Positions 46,722 through 56,839 of a stretch of 62,583 nt of DNA are shown in pieces; the first letter of the stretch is position 1; each line of letters starts with the position of its first letter. The translations under genes were made by a program, and so were the position numbers. The notes beneath the pieces were generated by a model that was given only the letters and a program-made list of their open reading frames with translations, searched no databases and had not been told where the DNA came from. Source of the stretch: an uncultured Clostridia bacterium (GTDB lineage Bacteria; Bacillota; Clostridia; TANB77; CAG-508); the NCBI GenBank assembly GCA_944387445.1, contig CALXEX010000007.1:1-62583 (forward strand), read 5' to 3'.

Positions 46722-47090
46722 TCATACCCTCCTTATCGTTAGTCTTTATAGATTTTATATTAAAATGGAAAAAATATCAACTGTTTTTAGAAATAATCAC
46801 GAAAAAACTGTATGTTTATTTGACATTTTTTGCAAAACTTCATGATGAAAATGTAGAATGGCTAAAAGATCGAATTCCTCCCAAATATCATATATACCTT
46901 TTATCCCTTCTACACTGAACTGTAACCTATAAACAGCAAAATCTTATAATCATTATTGTAAGTTTTTTGCTTTTTTCTGCATGATATAGTATGATATATA
47001 TAGCTTTTATTACGATTGATGCATCGAAATCTTTGATTTCGTTAATGCATGCTTTCTTTTAAATATTAAAACACTTTTTGGGAGGAAACT
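46722..47090. other. intergenic region between divergent genes
   Basis: This holds the leaders of the HD protein and the RNA methyltransferase, a hairpin CTTATAATCATTATTGTAAG with T-run near 46942-46968, and a hairpin built on GAAATCTTTGATTTC near 47027-47041. A short plus-strand frame (LHDENVEWLKDRIPPKYH) ends near 46918 but has no start or ribosome binding site. Confidence 0.5.
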
Positions 47091-47996
47091 ATGATAAACA
47101 CTATACCAGAATTTTTATATCATCTTTTAATAGAACAATATGGAGAAAATCTAACAGAAAAAATTATGAAGGGCTATTCTCAAAAAAGACCTGTCACTTT
47201 AAGAGCAAATACTTTAAAAGCAAACATTGAAGAGATTAAATCTGTTTTTGATGAATTGCATTTCACATATCAAGAAGTCACTTGGTATCAAGATGCTTTG
47301 ATAATGGAAAATATATCTGAAGACGATATTAAAAATTTAGATATCTATAAAAACGGAGAAATCTATTTACAAAGTTTATCTTCTATGATACCACCACTTG
47401 TCCTATCTCCTGAAAAAGATGAAAATATTTTAGATATGGCCTCTGCTCCTGGTGGCAAAACAACACAAATGTTAGCACTTTCTCAGAATAAAGCATTTAT
47501 AACCGCTTGTGAAAAAAATAAAATTCGAGCAGAAAGATTACAATACAACCTAAATAAACAAGGTGCCAATAGAGTCAATGTTATGATAAAAGATGCAAGA
47601 CATTTAGATGATTTCTTTTCTTTTGATAAAATTCTTTTAGATGCTCCTTGTAGTGGTAGTGGAACGATTTCTATTTTTGATAAAAAATTAGAAACTACTT
47701 TTACAGAGGATTTAGTCAATCGTTCTTCAAAAGTACAAGCAGATTTATTGAAAAAGGCCATTACTTTATTAAAGCCTGGCCATGAAATGGTATATTCGAC
47801 TTGTTCAATTTTAGCTAAGGAAAATGAAACTATTTTACAAAAATGTATTGATTTAAAACAAATTGAAATTTTGCCAATTAATGTATCTAAATTCACAGAT
47901 GCTCTCTTGTTGCCAACTTCTATCGAAGGTACTTTATGTATTTGCCAATCTGATTTGTATGAAGGTTTTTTCGTAGCTAAATTGAGAAAATTATAA
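47091..47996 (+). CDS. RsmB/RsmF-type RNA (cytosine-5) methyltransferase
   Basis: SAM-dependent enzyme of 301 residues of the NOL1/NOP2/Sun family. The N-terminal PUA-like part (RPVTLRANTLKANIEEI) is followed by the SAM motif DMASAPGGKTTQM (about 115-127), the catalytic motif LLDAPCSGSGT with Cys, and the second Cys in MVYSTCSILAKENE. It methylates rRNA or tRNA; the site is not deducible. The start follows GGGAGG. Confidence 0.9.
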   Translation: MINTIPEFLYHLLIEQYGENLTEKIMKGYSQKRPVTLRANTLKANIEEIKSVFDELHFTYQEVTWYQDALIMENISEDDIKNLDIYKNGEIYLQSLSSMIPPLVLSPEKDENILDMASAPGGKTTQMLALSQNKAFITACEKNKIRAERLQYNLNKQGANRVNVMIKDARHLDDFFSFDKILLDAPCSGSGTISIFDKKLETTFTEDLVNRSSKVQADLLKKAITLLKPGHEMVYSTCSILAKENETILQKCIDLKQIEILPINVSKFTDALLLPTSIEGTLCICQSDLYEGFFVAKLRKL

Positions 47997-48050
47997 ATTA
48001 ATTATTATATTTTTTAAACTGCTTAAATATGAAAAAGCTCTCATACAATA

Positions 48051-48107
48051 AAAGCTACTAATCCTGTTAAGGTCTCGTCTTTAGCAGATTAGTAGCTTGT
48101 TTTTTTA
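48051..48107 (+). terminator. Rho-independent terminator
   Basis: AAGCTACTAATC pairs with GATTAGTAGCTT, followed by GTTTTTTT. It lies between the RNA methyltransferase gene and the vWA gene. Confidence 0.85.
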
Positions 48108-48188
48108 TGTTGACTATGGTATAATGACTTCGTCACAATTTCGAAGAGGCAAATGCCTCAATATCTAACTATTTAAGGAGGATTTTTT

Positions 48189-48989
48189 ATGAGTAACAAC
48201 TCAAATGGAACATCTAAGTTGGCATTATTACGCCAGAAGAGAAGTATCCCAAAAACAAATGAAGATGTGGACATTGAAAAAGCTATTGACGGCTTTGCTA
48301 TGTCAATTGATACTCAAACACTAATGGCAGATATTGCGCAAAATTCTGCTTTAGTCAATTTGATTATTGATCGTAGCTATTCAATGAGTGGAACTCCCTC
48401 AGCAATTGCACGGGAACTAAACGAATTTGCTATGAGACAAGCTGGAAAGCTTTATGAAACAAAGCTTTCTATTACAATGTTCAACAGTGAGGTTACCTCA
48501 CTCTTTCAAAACGTAACCTGTAAACAATTCAGAATTTCCCCTTGGGAATGCTATGATGATACCAATATTTTTGATGCAGTAATAGTTGCTATTACTGCAG
48601 TACAAAAAACAGATGCTAATCACAAATTGCATTTGGTAATAACAGATGGGGAAAACATTCACAGTGAGCATTCACCAGAAGAAGTTCGGAATTTGATTCA
48701 TCAAAGAATTCAAGATGGCGAGCATATATTCTTATTGTACAATAATGAATATGACAATTCGCAAGAAACTTCTAAAGCATATGCTGAGGAACTTGGAATT
48801 CCAGTTAACAATGCTGTAAACTTCAATCGCACTGGAGATGGGATTAAAATCATTTTTCAGGCAATTGAAACTTTATTGGATGGTCTTCGTTCCACTGGTA
48901 CTGTTCCAAAAGATTGGGCTAAAGCAATCATCGCCCATAATACTAACCCGTTAGGAGTTAAAGCAAGAGAAACTAAGTATCTTGAATAA
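48189..48989 (+). CDS. von Willebrand factor A domain protein
   Basis: Cytoplasmic protein of 266 residues. A vWA domain (about 50-230) has the metal site IIDRSYSMSG (D-x-S-x-S), a conserved Thr region (YDDTNIFDAV) and LHLVITDGENIHSEH. This is the TerY-like type. It probably binds a partner through Mg. It has AAGGAGG at the start, an 80-base gap to the DnaJ-domain gene and a TATAAT box near 48118. Two CGG codons encode Arg (IARELN, EEVRNL) and base use is less AT-rich than in neighbours, which suggests transfer. Confidence 0.85.
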   Translation: MSNNSNGTSKLALLRQKRSIPKTNEDVDIEKAIDGFAMSIDTQTLMADIAQNSALVNLIIDRSYSMSGTPSAIARELNEFAMRQAGKLYETKLSITMFNSEVTSLFQNVTCKQFRISPWECYDDTNIFDAVIVAITAVQKTDANHKLHLVITDGENIHSEHSPEEVRNLIHQRIQDGEHIFLLYNNEYDNSQETSKAYAEELGIPVNNAVNFNRTGDGIKIIFQAIETLLDGLRSTGTVPKDWAKAIIAHNTNPLGVKARETKYLE

Positions 48990-49068
48990 CAAGACAACTA
49001 GGGCACTACTCAAGAATACTGATATCTTAGTAATACCCTAAAAATTTTTATAAACTGGAGGGATGTGA

Positions 49069-51759
49069 ATGAATCCTTATGAGGTTTTATGTGTTGAAAG
49101 AGATGCTAATGAAAAAACTATTAAGGCTGCATACCGAGAACTTGCACGGAAATGGCATCCAGATTCACTACAAGATGAAGAAGCTATGCAACATGCTAAA
49201 AAGAAAATGCAAGAAATAAATGAGGCTTTTGACATCTTAAAAGATCCAGAAAAGCGAGCAAAATATGATAAAGAACATCCAATAAACATTTATTCCTATT
49301 ATGCTAAAAAATCTCATAATCCTACGCAGAAAGATGAATCTTCTCCTGATATTGAACAGGAAAAGATGCGCCAATCTATTTTGCAATTTTTAAATGTAGA
49401 ATATGCGCATAAAGATGAGATATTGGAGATGTTTCAAGAACTTGCTACTGGCGCACTGCAAAATAATTTTACAGCGGAGGAATATTTGGATATGCTTTCC
49501 TTAATATTGGAAGAACAAAAAGATTGCATTTCCAATATTCAAAAAATTATGGAGGTAGCAAAGAAAAAGAAACTCAAAGGACTTGAACCTGTTTTTATAA
49601 AAGCACAGGCAGTAATTGATGAATTGGTTTTAAAAGAAGTCGAAACACCTAATTCCTTAGCACAAGCTCATTATAAAGAAGAAACCAAGAGATTAACTGA
49701 AAAAATTCATACTCTCATGAACACTCTTGGTGAAAGAGTAGAACGTATAACAGAATTTAATCTGTTAAATAAGACTTGGGAATTCCGGAATGACCATCAG
49801 TTACAATCAACGATTAAGTCTCAAAACCGATTGGTTACCAAACTTTTAGAAGATATACAATGGATTCAAGAAACTGCAACTTCACGAAATATTGAGATTG
49901 GAACCATTATGATTTCTACAACTCCTTATTGGAAAGAAGAAATTTCTATAGAAGAATGCAAAAATCGTGTTATGAACTGTAAAAACATTCTGAGCATGAA
50001 TTTACAAAAACTTCGTGAAGAATTTTGGAAGAAAAAATGTGTCTATTATAAAACACCAGGTGGAAAAACAATTTTTAAAGGTTTTTCAGAAATTTTCGCA
50101 CATTATAAAGGAACATTTATTGTTCCGCCATATGTAAATGGCATTGAAGATGATGCCTTCTATTGGTTAAATCATATCCAGACAATATCCATCCCTGCAC
50201 ACTTGATTGATTCTTTTAGCAGAATCAGGTTACCATCATCAAGTACTTTGAAAACGCTCATTTTTACTTATGGCAATAATGGTGAAACATCAAAAACTGT
50301 CAGTATTGCAAAAATTCACGCAGATACACTTACTCGAAAAGGCAAGTATATTTGCATAAATGGCAACTATTCTGGAAGAACTTTCGCACTGATTGATGAG
50401 CATCATATTTATGTTTATGATGATAAAAAGCTATTTCGATTATCTGGTGTGAATAGCCAAGATGAATTACAAGAAATCAGTCCGTTATGGAGTCCTTACT
50501 CTAAATGGAATGGATATCAATGGCAAATTCATATATGGGCACAAGTAGCAAAAAAATTGCCCAAACCAGAATTTATGCAAAACTTTCCACCTTTAGCAGA
50601 ATCCATACGAAAATGGCTTGCTTTGGAAAAGCCAAATTTTTATCATGTATATGCAACGGCTGAAGAAAGTTTAAAGCCAAGAGTGCTTCGTTTATACCTT
50701 GCACTTGGTGCTCTTAATGGAGATGTATGCTATAAACAAGCAGAAGAACTTATTTCACAGCTTGATGTGAGCACTATGTATCGCTCAAGACTGGAACGGT
50801 TTCCTAATGAAAAATTTGAAAATGAAGACCCTATGTTTTGTGTTCCAAAATCAGCTGTTGATTTGGTTCAAAAAAATCTACATAAACAAGGATTTTTACC
50901 ATATGTCTTTGCATTTTTGGAAGGATATCAATTATTTTATTCAGAGGCTAAAAAAGAAAATACACAACTTTCAGATGTATTTATCATGTTAACAGCTCCT
51001 CAATATATATTTCATGAAAAAGTTAGGAATACAACAAATTTTGTAAAACAACTTTTGTCAGCTGAAAAAAATATCTATAAGAGAATAGCAGACTATATAC
51101 TTCGTCTGTATAAGATGCAAAAAAGATATCCAGATAAGCATATTTTGAGAACACTTGATATGGATACACATGCTACTATGCATTACCGTTTTTTGGATTT
51201 GAAAGAATTAAAATCTTATCTTATGTTTAAAGATGCTTTTATGGTCAAAGATCCTTTCCAAAAATCTAATTACTATTATGGTGTAGAAGCAGAAAATGTA
51301 TTTTTATCTCCAGATTGTCATGCAATAGAAATCGTAGATAGCCAAAATAATCAAATTGCTATCGTGATTTTAAATTTGTTTGGATTAGGAGAATTGTTTG
51401 CTGATATTATGGAATGTGAGAATAAAAGTGTTGAGGTCTTGGAAGCCATCCGAAGAGCTTTAATCGATCAAAAAAATTGCAATTCTGCAGTTACATCTAT
51501 TTCTATTGGCATGAATGAAGCTCCACGCACAACTCGCTATAACCAATGGCGTCCTGTTGTGGAAAATGCAACTGTTGATTGGCTTAAAAATTGTACCTGG
51601 ATGAAATTCGAATACCGATTTACTTGTCGTATTCTTGGTACTTCAAAAAAAGCCTACCGGGTTCGTTTTATGGTGGATGGAAGAGGAGAATATTTTAGTT
51701 ATCCCCATCCCTGGGATGATCCTAAAAAGAGCCGTAATAGACGAAGATTCTATTATTAA
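49069..51759 (+). CDS. large J-domain protein
   Basis: Protein of 896 residues. Residues 1-67 form a J domain with the HPD motif in [11 protein letters not shown] and [10 protein letters not shown], so it should recruit an Hsp70 (DnaK). The middle has helical segments and a stretch like BspA leucine-rich repeats ([20 protein letters not shown]). The rest is unassigned. It follows the vWA gene in the same direction, and the pair may work together in protein-complex handling. Four CGG codons encode Arg (for example ELARKWHP), unlike native genes here. Confidence 0.8.
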   Translation: MNPYEVLCVERDANEKTIKAAYRELARKWHPDSLQDEEAMQHAKKKMQEINEAFDILKDPEKRAKYDKEHPINIYSYYAKKSHNPTQKDESSPDIEQEKMRQSILQFLNVEYAHKDEILEMFQELATGALQNNFTAEEYLDMLSLILEEQKDCISNIQKIMEVAKKKKLKGLEPVFIKAQAVIDELVLKEVETPNSLAQAHYKEETKRLTEKIHTLMNTLGERVERITEFNLLNKTWEFRNDHQLQSTIKSQNRLVTKLLEDIQWIQETATSRNIEIGTIMISTTPYWKEEISIEECKNRVMNCKNILSMNLQKLREEFWKKKCVYYKTPGGKTIFKGFSEIFAHYKGTFIVPPYVNGIEDDAFYWLNHIQTISIPAHLIDSFSRIRLPSSSTLKTLIFTYGNNGETSKTVSIAKIHADTLTRKGKYICINGNYSGRTFALIDEHHIYVYDDKKLFRLSGVNSQDELQEISPLWSPYSKWNGYQWQIHIWAQVAKKLPKPEFMQNFPPLAESIRKWLALEKPNFYHVYATAEESLKPRVLRLYLALGALNGDVCYKQAEELISQLDVSTMYRSRLERFPNEKFENEDPMFCVPKSAVDLVQKNLHKQGFLPYVFAFLEGYQLFYSEAKKENTQLSDVFIMLTAPQYIFHEKVRNTTNFVKQLLSAEKNIYKRIADYILRLYKMQKRYPDKHILRTLDMDTHATMHYRFLDLKELKSYLMFKDAFMVKDPFQKSNYYYGVEAENVFLSPDCHAIEIVDSQNNQIAIVILNLFGLGELFADIMECENKSVEVLEAIRRALIDQKNCNSAVTSISIGMNEAPRTTRYNQWRPVVENATVDWLKNCTWMKFEYRFTCRILGTSKKAYRVRFMVDGRGEYFSYPHPWDDPKKSRNRRRFYY

Positions 51760-51806
51760 AAAGAGTTCTGCAAGCAGGTAATACTTGCTTGCAGAACTCT
51801 TTTTTC
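51758..51806. terminator. bidirectional terminator
   Basis: AAAAAGAGTTCTGCAAGCA pairs perfectly with TGCTTGCAGAACTCTTTTT between the convergent J-domain gene and the gene at 51817. Confidence 0.95.
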
Positions 51807-51816
51807 CTTGTTACAA

Positions 51817-52542
51817 TTACTTCTTCGGGAGTCTGATTCTTTTTCCAGTAATAGTAAATCTAAGCTGCTTATCAGCCTTTTTTACTACATATGTAGGATA
51901 ATGAGCATTTCCATAACAATCTTTTATAGTTGCATAACAATTCAAATCTATTCTATCATATTCAGGTGGAATTACTTCAATAACTTCAGAAGTGCCATCT
52001 TTATAAAATACAATATGCAGAACTCCATACCTCCTCGATTCGAAGCTATCATCTCTGATTTTGAGTGGCATCATGTTGCCTAATCCATTAAAATCTAACA
52101 GCTCAACCTTCCATCCATTTTTGACATACTTAGAATCAAGAACCTCATTTCCCTGGTCATCGAAAACCCTATAGGTATACTCACCTTTTTCATAAAATTC
52201 GAGTACGACAGCCCGAAAATTGTTTCCTTTACAAACATCCGGATTAGAATACTCTCCTATGATAAAATTTCCAGTAGCCACAACTGTTCCGAGTTCCGTG
52301 TTATATAACACATTTTCTTCATCAGAGTCTTCAGCCAGAATAAATCCTGATTCAAAGAATCTCGGTTCTGACTTCAACTCTTCTATTTCCAAATGCAGTT
52401 CTTCCTCTGTCTTAGTATAAATACTATACGTTCTTTTTTTTGCATAGTATATGACTATGACATTATCATAGATTTTATACTCATCTCCCATCCGAATATC
52501 ATCTGGTAATTCAATCATTTTTCCCTTTTCACTTACTAACAT
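51817..52542 (-). CDS. hypothetical protein (241 aa) of the acquired island
   Basis: Soluble, acidic protein with alternating hydrophobic residues typical of beta structure (YDNVIVIYYAKKRTYSIYT, VLHIVFYKDGTSEVIEV). It has no signal peptide. AGGAGGACAAAAA precedes the ATG. Two CGG codons encode Arg (DDIRMGD, NNFRAVV), as in the two genes it converges on, so all three probably arrived together. I do not recognise the family. Confidence 0.65.
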   Translation of the reverse strand: MLVSEKGKMIELPDDIRMGDEYKIYDNVIVIYYAKKRTYSIYTKTEEELHLEIEELKSEPRFFESGFILAEDSDEENVLYNTELGTVVATGNFIIGEYSNPDVCKGNNFRAVVLEFYEKGEYTYRVFDDQGNEVLDSKYVKNGWKVELLDFNGLGNMMPLKIRDDSFESRRYGVLHIVFYKDGTSEVIEVIPPEYDRIDLNCYATIKDCYGNAHYPTYVVKKADKQLRFTITGKRIRLPKK

Positions 52543-52836
52543 TTTTTGTCCTCCTGTTTTTTCTTTTACTGAAATGTTTTCGTGTTACATCATAACAAGC
52601 ATTTGTAAAACTTCAATATTAAAATACTATTGAAGGCGAAAAATAAATGCACAATTGCATCTTTTCCTACAAATTGTTACTTTAATACTTTATCATATTT
52701 ATGTTAATTTGTCTATAATTTTCAGAGTTTTCTAAAAAAAATCAATTTGACAAAATTATATTTACATGCTATCCTATTGCTTAATAGCAAACTTTTTATG
52801 TTTGCCATAAAATTTGATAAATAAGGGGTAATTTGA

Positions 52837-53364
52837 ATGAAAACTTTTTTCACAAAATTATTAGTTGTTTCACTTATATGTGCTATTTTAATTTTTATTT
52901 TATGTTTAACTACAATATCTATAAATAACTTTAATTTTCTAATAACAGAAAAAATTTTAGATAGTGTTAATGGAATTGAGGGGATTATGCCTGGTATTGG
53001 AGAATATTTCTTAATAATGGGTGGTATGGCATTCATGTCAGATTTTGCCATAAGATTCCTTTATATATTTATCATTTTAATTATTCCAAGTTTTATATTA
53101 CTTGCAATAATTTTTTCACAAAGCATTGCTAGACTTTTTCAATTAAAATCCGAAAAAAAATGGAAAAATATTACTAGTAAAATATTTACATATATTTCAT
53201 TAATACTACAATTTCTATTGTTTGCCAGATTATTTATAATCTTATCCATTCCTAATATTAATGTAATTTCAATTTTTATAGCATTATTTATCAATATCTT
53301 TTGTATTATTTTCTTTATATATACTTTGATAAAATTAAAAAAATTCGAAATCCAAAATTCTTAA
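52837..53364 (+). CDS. membrane protein of unknown function (175 aa)
   Basis: About four hydrophobic segments (LLVVSLICAILIFILCL, FLYIFIILIIPSFILLAII, FTYISLILQFLLFARLFII, ISIFIALFINIFCIIFFIY) with a basic loop (KSEKKWKN). The layout resembles DUF2975-type proteins, which often neighbour small regulators, but no regulator gene follows, so that is tentative. The start has AAGGGG upstream. Confidence 0.6.
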   Translation: MKTFFTKLLVVSLICAILIFILCLTTISINNFNFLITEKILDSVNGIEGIMPGIGEYFLIMGGMAFMSDFAIRFLYIFIILIIPSFILLAIIFSQSIARLFQLKSEKKWKNITSKIFTYISLILQFLLFARLFIILSIPNINVISIFIALFINIFCIIFFIYTLIKLKKFEIQNS

Positions 53365-53382
53365 AATTGTTTTTATATCAAA

Positions 53383-53410
53383 AAATACTCCCATCTAGTT
53401 GGGAGTATTT
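53383..53410. terminator. terminator of the tRNA gene
   Basis: AAATACTCCC pairs with GGGAGTATTT, with T-runs on both strands, immediately beyond the tRNA-Gly 3' end. Confidence 0.85.
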
Positions 53411-53413
53411 TTT

Positions 53414-53487
<74 letters not shown>

Positions 53488-53803
53488 ATGACTCTTGACA
53501 TTTATAGATTATACTGTTTTTTCTTTTTCTTGTCAATACTTTTTAAAAATTTTTTTGGATTTTATCTGTTTTTTTATTTACAAATTTCTTCAACTAATAT
53601 ACAATAAGTTTGTATATTAGTGTTTTACACAATATTAAATAACTAAACTTTGTGTACAATTATTATAGAAAAAATAATTTTTTATGCAATGTTGTTTTTT
53701 ATATCATAAAAAAAGCAAAAACTGGAAATAATAAGAACGACTTGCGTTAAATGAATCAAAGATTTTGACGCACAAATGTGAAGAAAAAATTTGGAGGTAA
53801 CAA
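53488..53803. other. intergenic region upstream of the tRNA and Lon-like genes
   Basis: It contains the tRNA promoter and, near 53740-53775, a hairpin of TTGCGT and ACGCAA around AATCAAAGATT, just before the Lon-like gene. I see no ORF. Confidence 0.5.
53508..53536 (-). promoter_or_regulatory. consensus promoter of tRNA-Gly
   Basis: Minus strand TTGACA (53536-53531), 17-base spacer, TATAAT (53513-53508): a perfect sigma-A promoter. Confidence 0.95.
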
Positions 53804-56200
53804 ATGAAAAATGTAAATGAATTAAATTATAAAGATTTAAAATTTTCTTGTAATCCTGATGTCTTTAAATTTGAAACAACTGAAGAATTAGAACCTATAC
53901 AAGAAGGTATTGGTCAAGATAGAGGAATAAAAGCTTTAGAGTTCGGAATTCAAGTGGATGTAAAAGGATATAACCTATATCTAGAGGGACCTAGTGGTGT
54001 AGGAAAAACTATGTATACCAAAAATTATCTAGAAAAAATTGCAGCTAAAAAGAAAGTTCCTTCTGATTGGTGTTATATATACAATTTTGAAAATCCAAAT
54101 GAGCCAATTGCTGTAGAATTACCAGCAGGTCAAGGAAAAGAATTTAAAGAAGCTATGGATGGATTTATTAAAGAAATTAAAAAAGACATCAAAAAGACAT
54201 TTAATGCAGATGATTTTGAAAAAGAAAAAGCTTTAATAAAACAAGAATATGAAACAAAGAGAACTGCCTTACTAGAAAAGTTAAATTCAGATGCTGGAAA
54301 ATATAACTTTGCTGTAAAATCAGCACAAAACGGTATCTATATGACTCCAATTGTAGATGGAAAACCAATTGAAGAAGAAGAATTTGATAAACTAGATGAA
54401 TCTATTAGACAAGAATATGAGCAAAACTCTTTAATCGTTCAAGAACAAATTATGAATGTTATTGGACAAATAAAAGAAATAGAAAGACAATCTGATAAAA
54501 AAATATCTGAATGGCAATCTAATGTTGCTCTTTTAACAGTTAATGTGCATATTAATTATTTAAAATCAAAATATAAAAGAAATAAAAAAATCAATAAATT
54601 CTTAACAGATGTTAAACAAGATGTTTTGAAAAATATTTCCACCTTTTTAGAAGAAGATACTCAGCCAAATCATTCTGTTAATCAACAAAATCCAGTTATG
54701 AAAAAGCCAGACCCTACTTTAAATTATCGAGTAAATCTATTTGTTGATAACTCTTCACGTGAAGGTGCTCCTGTCATTATGGATACCAATTATTCTTATC
54801 ATAATATTTTTGGTTCCCTAGAGTATGAAAACTATTATGGTTCTTTAAAAACAGATCATACTATGCTAAAAGCAGGATTGATGCAAAAAGCAAATGGTGG
54901 ATACATCATTTTCCAAGCAAAAGATTTATTAGCAAATGGTATGTGCTATGAAGCTCTAAAAAAAGCATTAAGGGTAAAAAATATAGGTATAGAAAATACT
55001 GCTGATCAACGTTCTTCTATGGTATTGGTTTCTTTAAAACCTGAACCGATTCCATTAAATTTGAAAGTCATTTTAATAGGAAATGCCAATATTTATCAAA
55101 CCTTATTAGCAATGGATTCCGATTTTAGAAAACTATTTAAAATCAAAGTAGAATTTGAAGACGATGCACCTATTACAGATGACAATCTAAACAAATTAGC
55201 CAGAATCGTTCATGGCTTTTGTGAACATGAAGAATTACCTCATTTAGATAAAAATGCAATGGCTAAACTTATTGAATACGCTTCTAAACTTGCTGGTAGT
55301 CATCACAAAGTTTCTACTCGTTTTGATGATTTGATGCAAGTTGTTGGTGAATCTGCTACATGGGCTAAATTATCTAGATCAAAAGTTGTTACGGAAAAAT
55401 TTGTAAAAAAAGCCCTAGACGAAAGAATTAATAGAGTTAAGAAATATGATGCAAAATATATGGAAATGATAAAAGAAAATTCTTTACTAATTAATACTTC
55501 TGGATTTGAAATTGGAACTTTAAATGGATTAACCATTATGAATATTGGAGATTATAGTTTTGGAAAACCTGCTAAGATAACAGTTAACACCTATACCGGA
55601 AAAAGTGGTGTCGTCAACATTGAAAGAGAAGTCGAAATCTCTGGGCCTTCACATTCTAAAGGTGTCTTAATCCTTACAGGCTACTTAGGAGAAATGTTTG
55701 CACAAGATATTCCTTTATGCTTAACAGCTAGTATTTGTTTTGAACAGTTATATAATGGTGTAGACGGAGATAGTGCTTCTAGTACAGAATTGTATGGATT
55801 ACTTTCTAGTCTATCTGGTATACCAATCAATCAATCTATTGCAGTTACAGGATCTGTAAACCAAAAGGGACAAATCCAACCAATTGGTGGCGTTAATGAA
55901 AAAATAGAAGGATTTTTCCAAATTTGTAAAATGCGTGGATTAACTGGAGAACATGGCGTTATGATTCCAATTCAAAATGTTGACAATCTACAATTATCAG
56001 ATGAAATTATTGAAGCTGTAAAAAATAAACAATTTCATATTTATGCTATTTCTAGTATTGAAGAAGGTATTGAAATTTTAACAGGTGTTCCTGCAGGGAA
56101 AAAAGATAAAAATGGAAAATTTCCTGCTGGTACTATAAATGATTTGGTCTACAAAAAATTAAAATCATATGCCAAAATTGATTCTTCTAATGAAAAATAA
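53804..56200 (+). CDS. Lon-like ATP-dependent protease (LonB-type)
   Basis: AAA+ protease of 798 residues. Walker A GPSGVGKTMYTKNYL (about 63-77) precedes a long insertion with coiled coil, then QKANGGYIIFQAKDLL as in the AAA_32 group. The C-terminal Lon protease domain has the catalytic Ser in GDSASSTELYG and the catalytic Lys in GGVNEKIEGFF. No N-terminal LAN domain or membrane anchor is present, so it is the cytoplasmic LonB-like type. Start after TTGGAGG. Confidence 0.93.
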   Translation: MKNVNELNYKDLKFSCNPDVFKFETTEELEPIQEGIGQDRGIKALEFGIQVDVKGYNLYLEGPSGVGKTMYTKNYLEKIAAKKKVPSDWCYIYNFENPNEPIAVELPAGQGKEFKEAMDGFIKEIKKDIKKTFNADDFEKEKALIKQEYETKRTALLEKLNSDAGKYNFAVKSAQNGIYMTPIVDGKPIEEEEFDKLDESIRQEYEQNSLIVQEQIMNVIGQIKEIERQSDKKISEWQSNVALLTVNVHINYLKSKYKRNKKINKFLTDVKQDVLKNISTFLEEDTQPNHSVNQQNPVMKKPDPTLNYRVNLFVDNSSREGAPVIMDTNYSYHNIFGSLEYENYYGSLKTDHTMLKAGLMQKANGGYIIFQAKDLLANGMCYEALKKALRVKNIGIENTADQRSSMVLVSLKPEPIPLNLKVILIGNANIYQTLLAMDSDFRKLFKIKVEFEDDAPITDDNLNKLARIVHGFCEHEELPHLDKNAMAKLIEYASKLAGSHHKVSTRFDDLMQVVGESATWAKLSRSKVVTEKFVKKALDERINRVKKYDAKYMEMIKENSLLINTSGFEIGTLNGLTIMNIGDYSFGKPAKITVNTYTGKSGVVNIEREVEISGPSHSKGVLILTGYLGEMFAQDIPLCLTASICFEQLYNGVDGDSASSTELYGLLSSLSGIPINQSIAVTGSVNQKGQIQPIGGVNEKIEGFFQICKMRGLTGEHGVMIPIQNVDNLQLSDEIIEAVKNKQFHIYAISSIEEGIEILTGVPAGKKDKNGKFPAGTINDLVYKKLKSYAKIDSSNEK

Positions 56201-56238
56201 AATGCTCTTTTAAGGGAAATCGGAGACGAATGAAAAGG

Positions 56239-56438
56239 GATTTTTGGAACGGACTCATTTTTCCCTTTTAGAAGCTTAAATAAAAAAATATAGAATATAA
56301 AAGAATGAAATGATTTTGCGTATCTAAATTTGAAATTAGAAATTTAGCTTATACAAAATTGTGTAATGGCTTTATATTCTATATTTTTTAGTTTTCACAA
56401 TTTATCAAAAAGGGAAAAATGAGTCCGTTCCAAAAATC
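56239..56438. repeat. 200-base nested palindromic element
   Basis: Outer arms of 31 bases (56239-56269 and 56408-56438) are perfectly complementary. Inside are AAAAAATATAGAATATAAA with TTTATATTCTATATTTTTT, then CTAAATTT with AAATTTAG. The left arm also folds locally (AAAAGGGA/TCCCTTTT) as a terminator for the protease gene. It is MITE-like in form but unrelated in sequence to the element at 34086. Confidence 0.85.
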
Positions 56439-56446
56439 TATCAAAT

Positions 56447-56836
56447 TTAAAATATATTTTGTAGATTAAAAGAATATTTATCTTCAATATGATTTAGTAT
56501 ATAAATTCCTTCATTTACTTCTTTTATTGCATTATCATATTCTTTTAATTGTATATACGTTTTAGTATTTTCTAAATTTGTTGAAACTTTTTCAAGTTCT
56601 TCATGTTCTATATAATAAGCCAATTTTGAAAACATTTCTTTCCATTCCCTATCTATCTCTTCTTCATGTTTTATTACTTCTTCTTCATTGATTTTTTCTT
56701 TATGCATTTCTTCTCTTAAATTTGTTAATTTCCCATTAATATTTTCTATAGAATCTCTGCTATATCCTTGTGTAATTCCATTCCCTAGAAATATAAAAAT
56801 AAGTATGATTGTACAAATAAAAAATTCTTTTAACAT
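56447..56836 (-). CDS. DUF4363 family protein
   Basis: Protein of 129 residues with an N-terminal membrane/signal segment (FFICTIILIFIFLGNGI) and a long helical region rich in Glu and Lys (LREEMHKEKINEEEVIKHE), as in DUF4363. The function is unknown. It starts 3 bases after the DUF421 gene, and these two families occur as a pair in Clostridia and relatives, so they probably act together at the membrane. Confidence 0.8.
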   Translation of the reverse strand: MLKEFFICTIILIFIFLGNGITQGYSRDSIENINGKLTNLREEMHKEKINEEEVIKHEEEIDREWKEMFSKLAYYIEHEELEKVSTNLENTKTYIQLKEYDNAIKEVNEGIYILNHIEDKYSFNLQNIF

Positions 56837-56839
56837 CTT

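Noticed and set aside
46830-46918. Short frame ending KLHDENVEWLKDRIPPKYH as a gene remnant
   Set aside because: It looks protein-like but has no start, no ribosome binding site and no family I can name.
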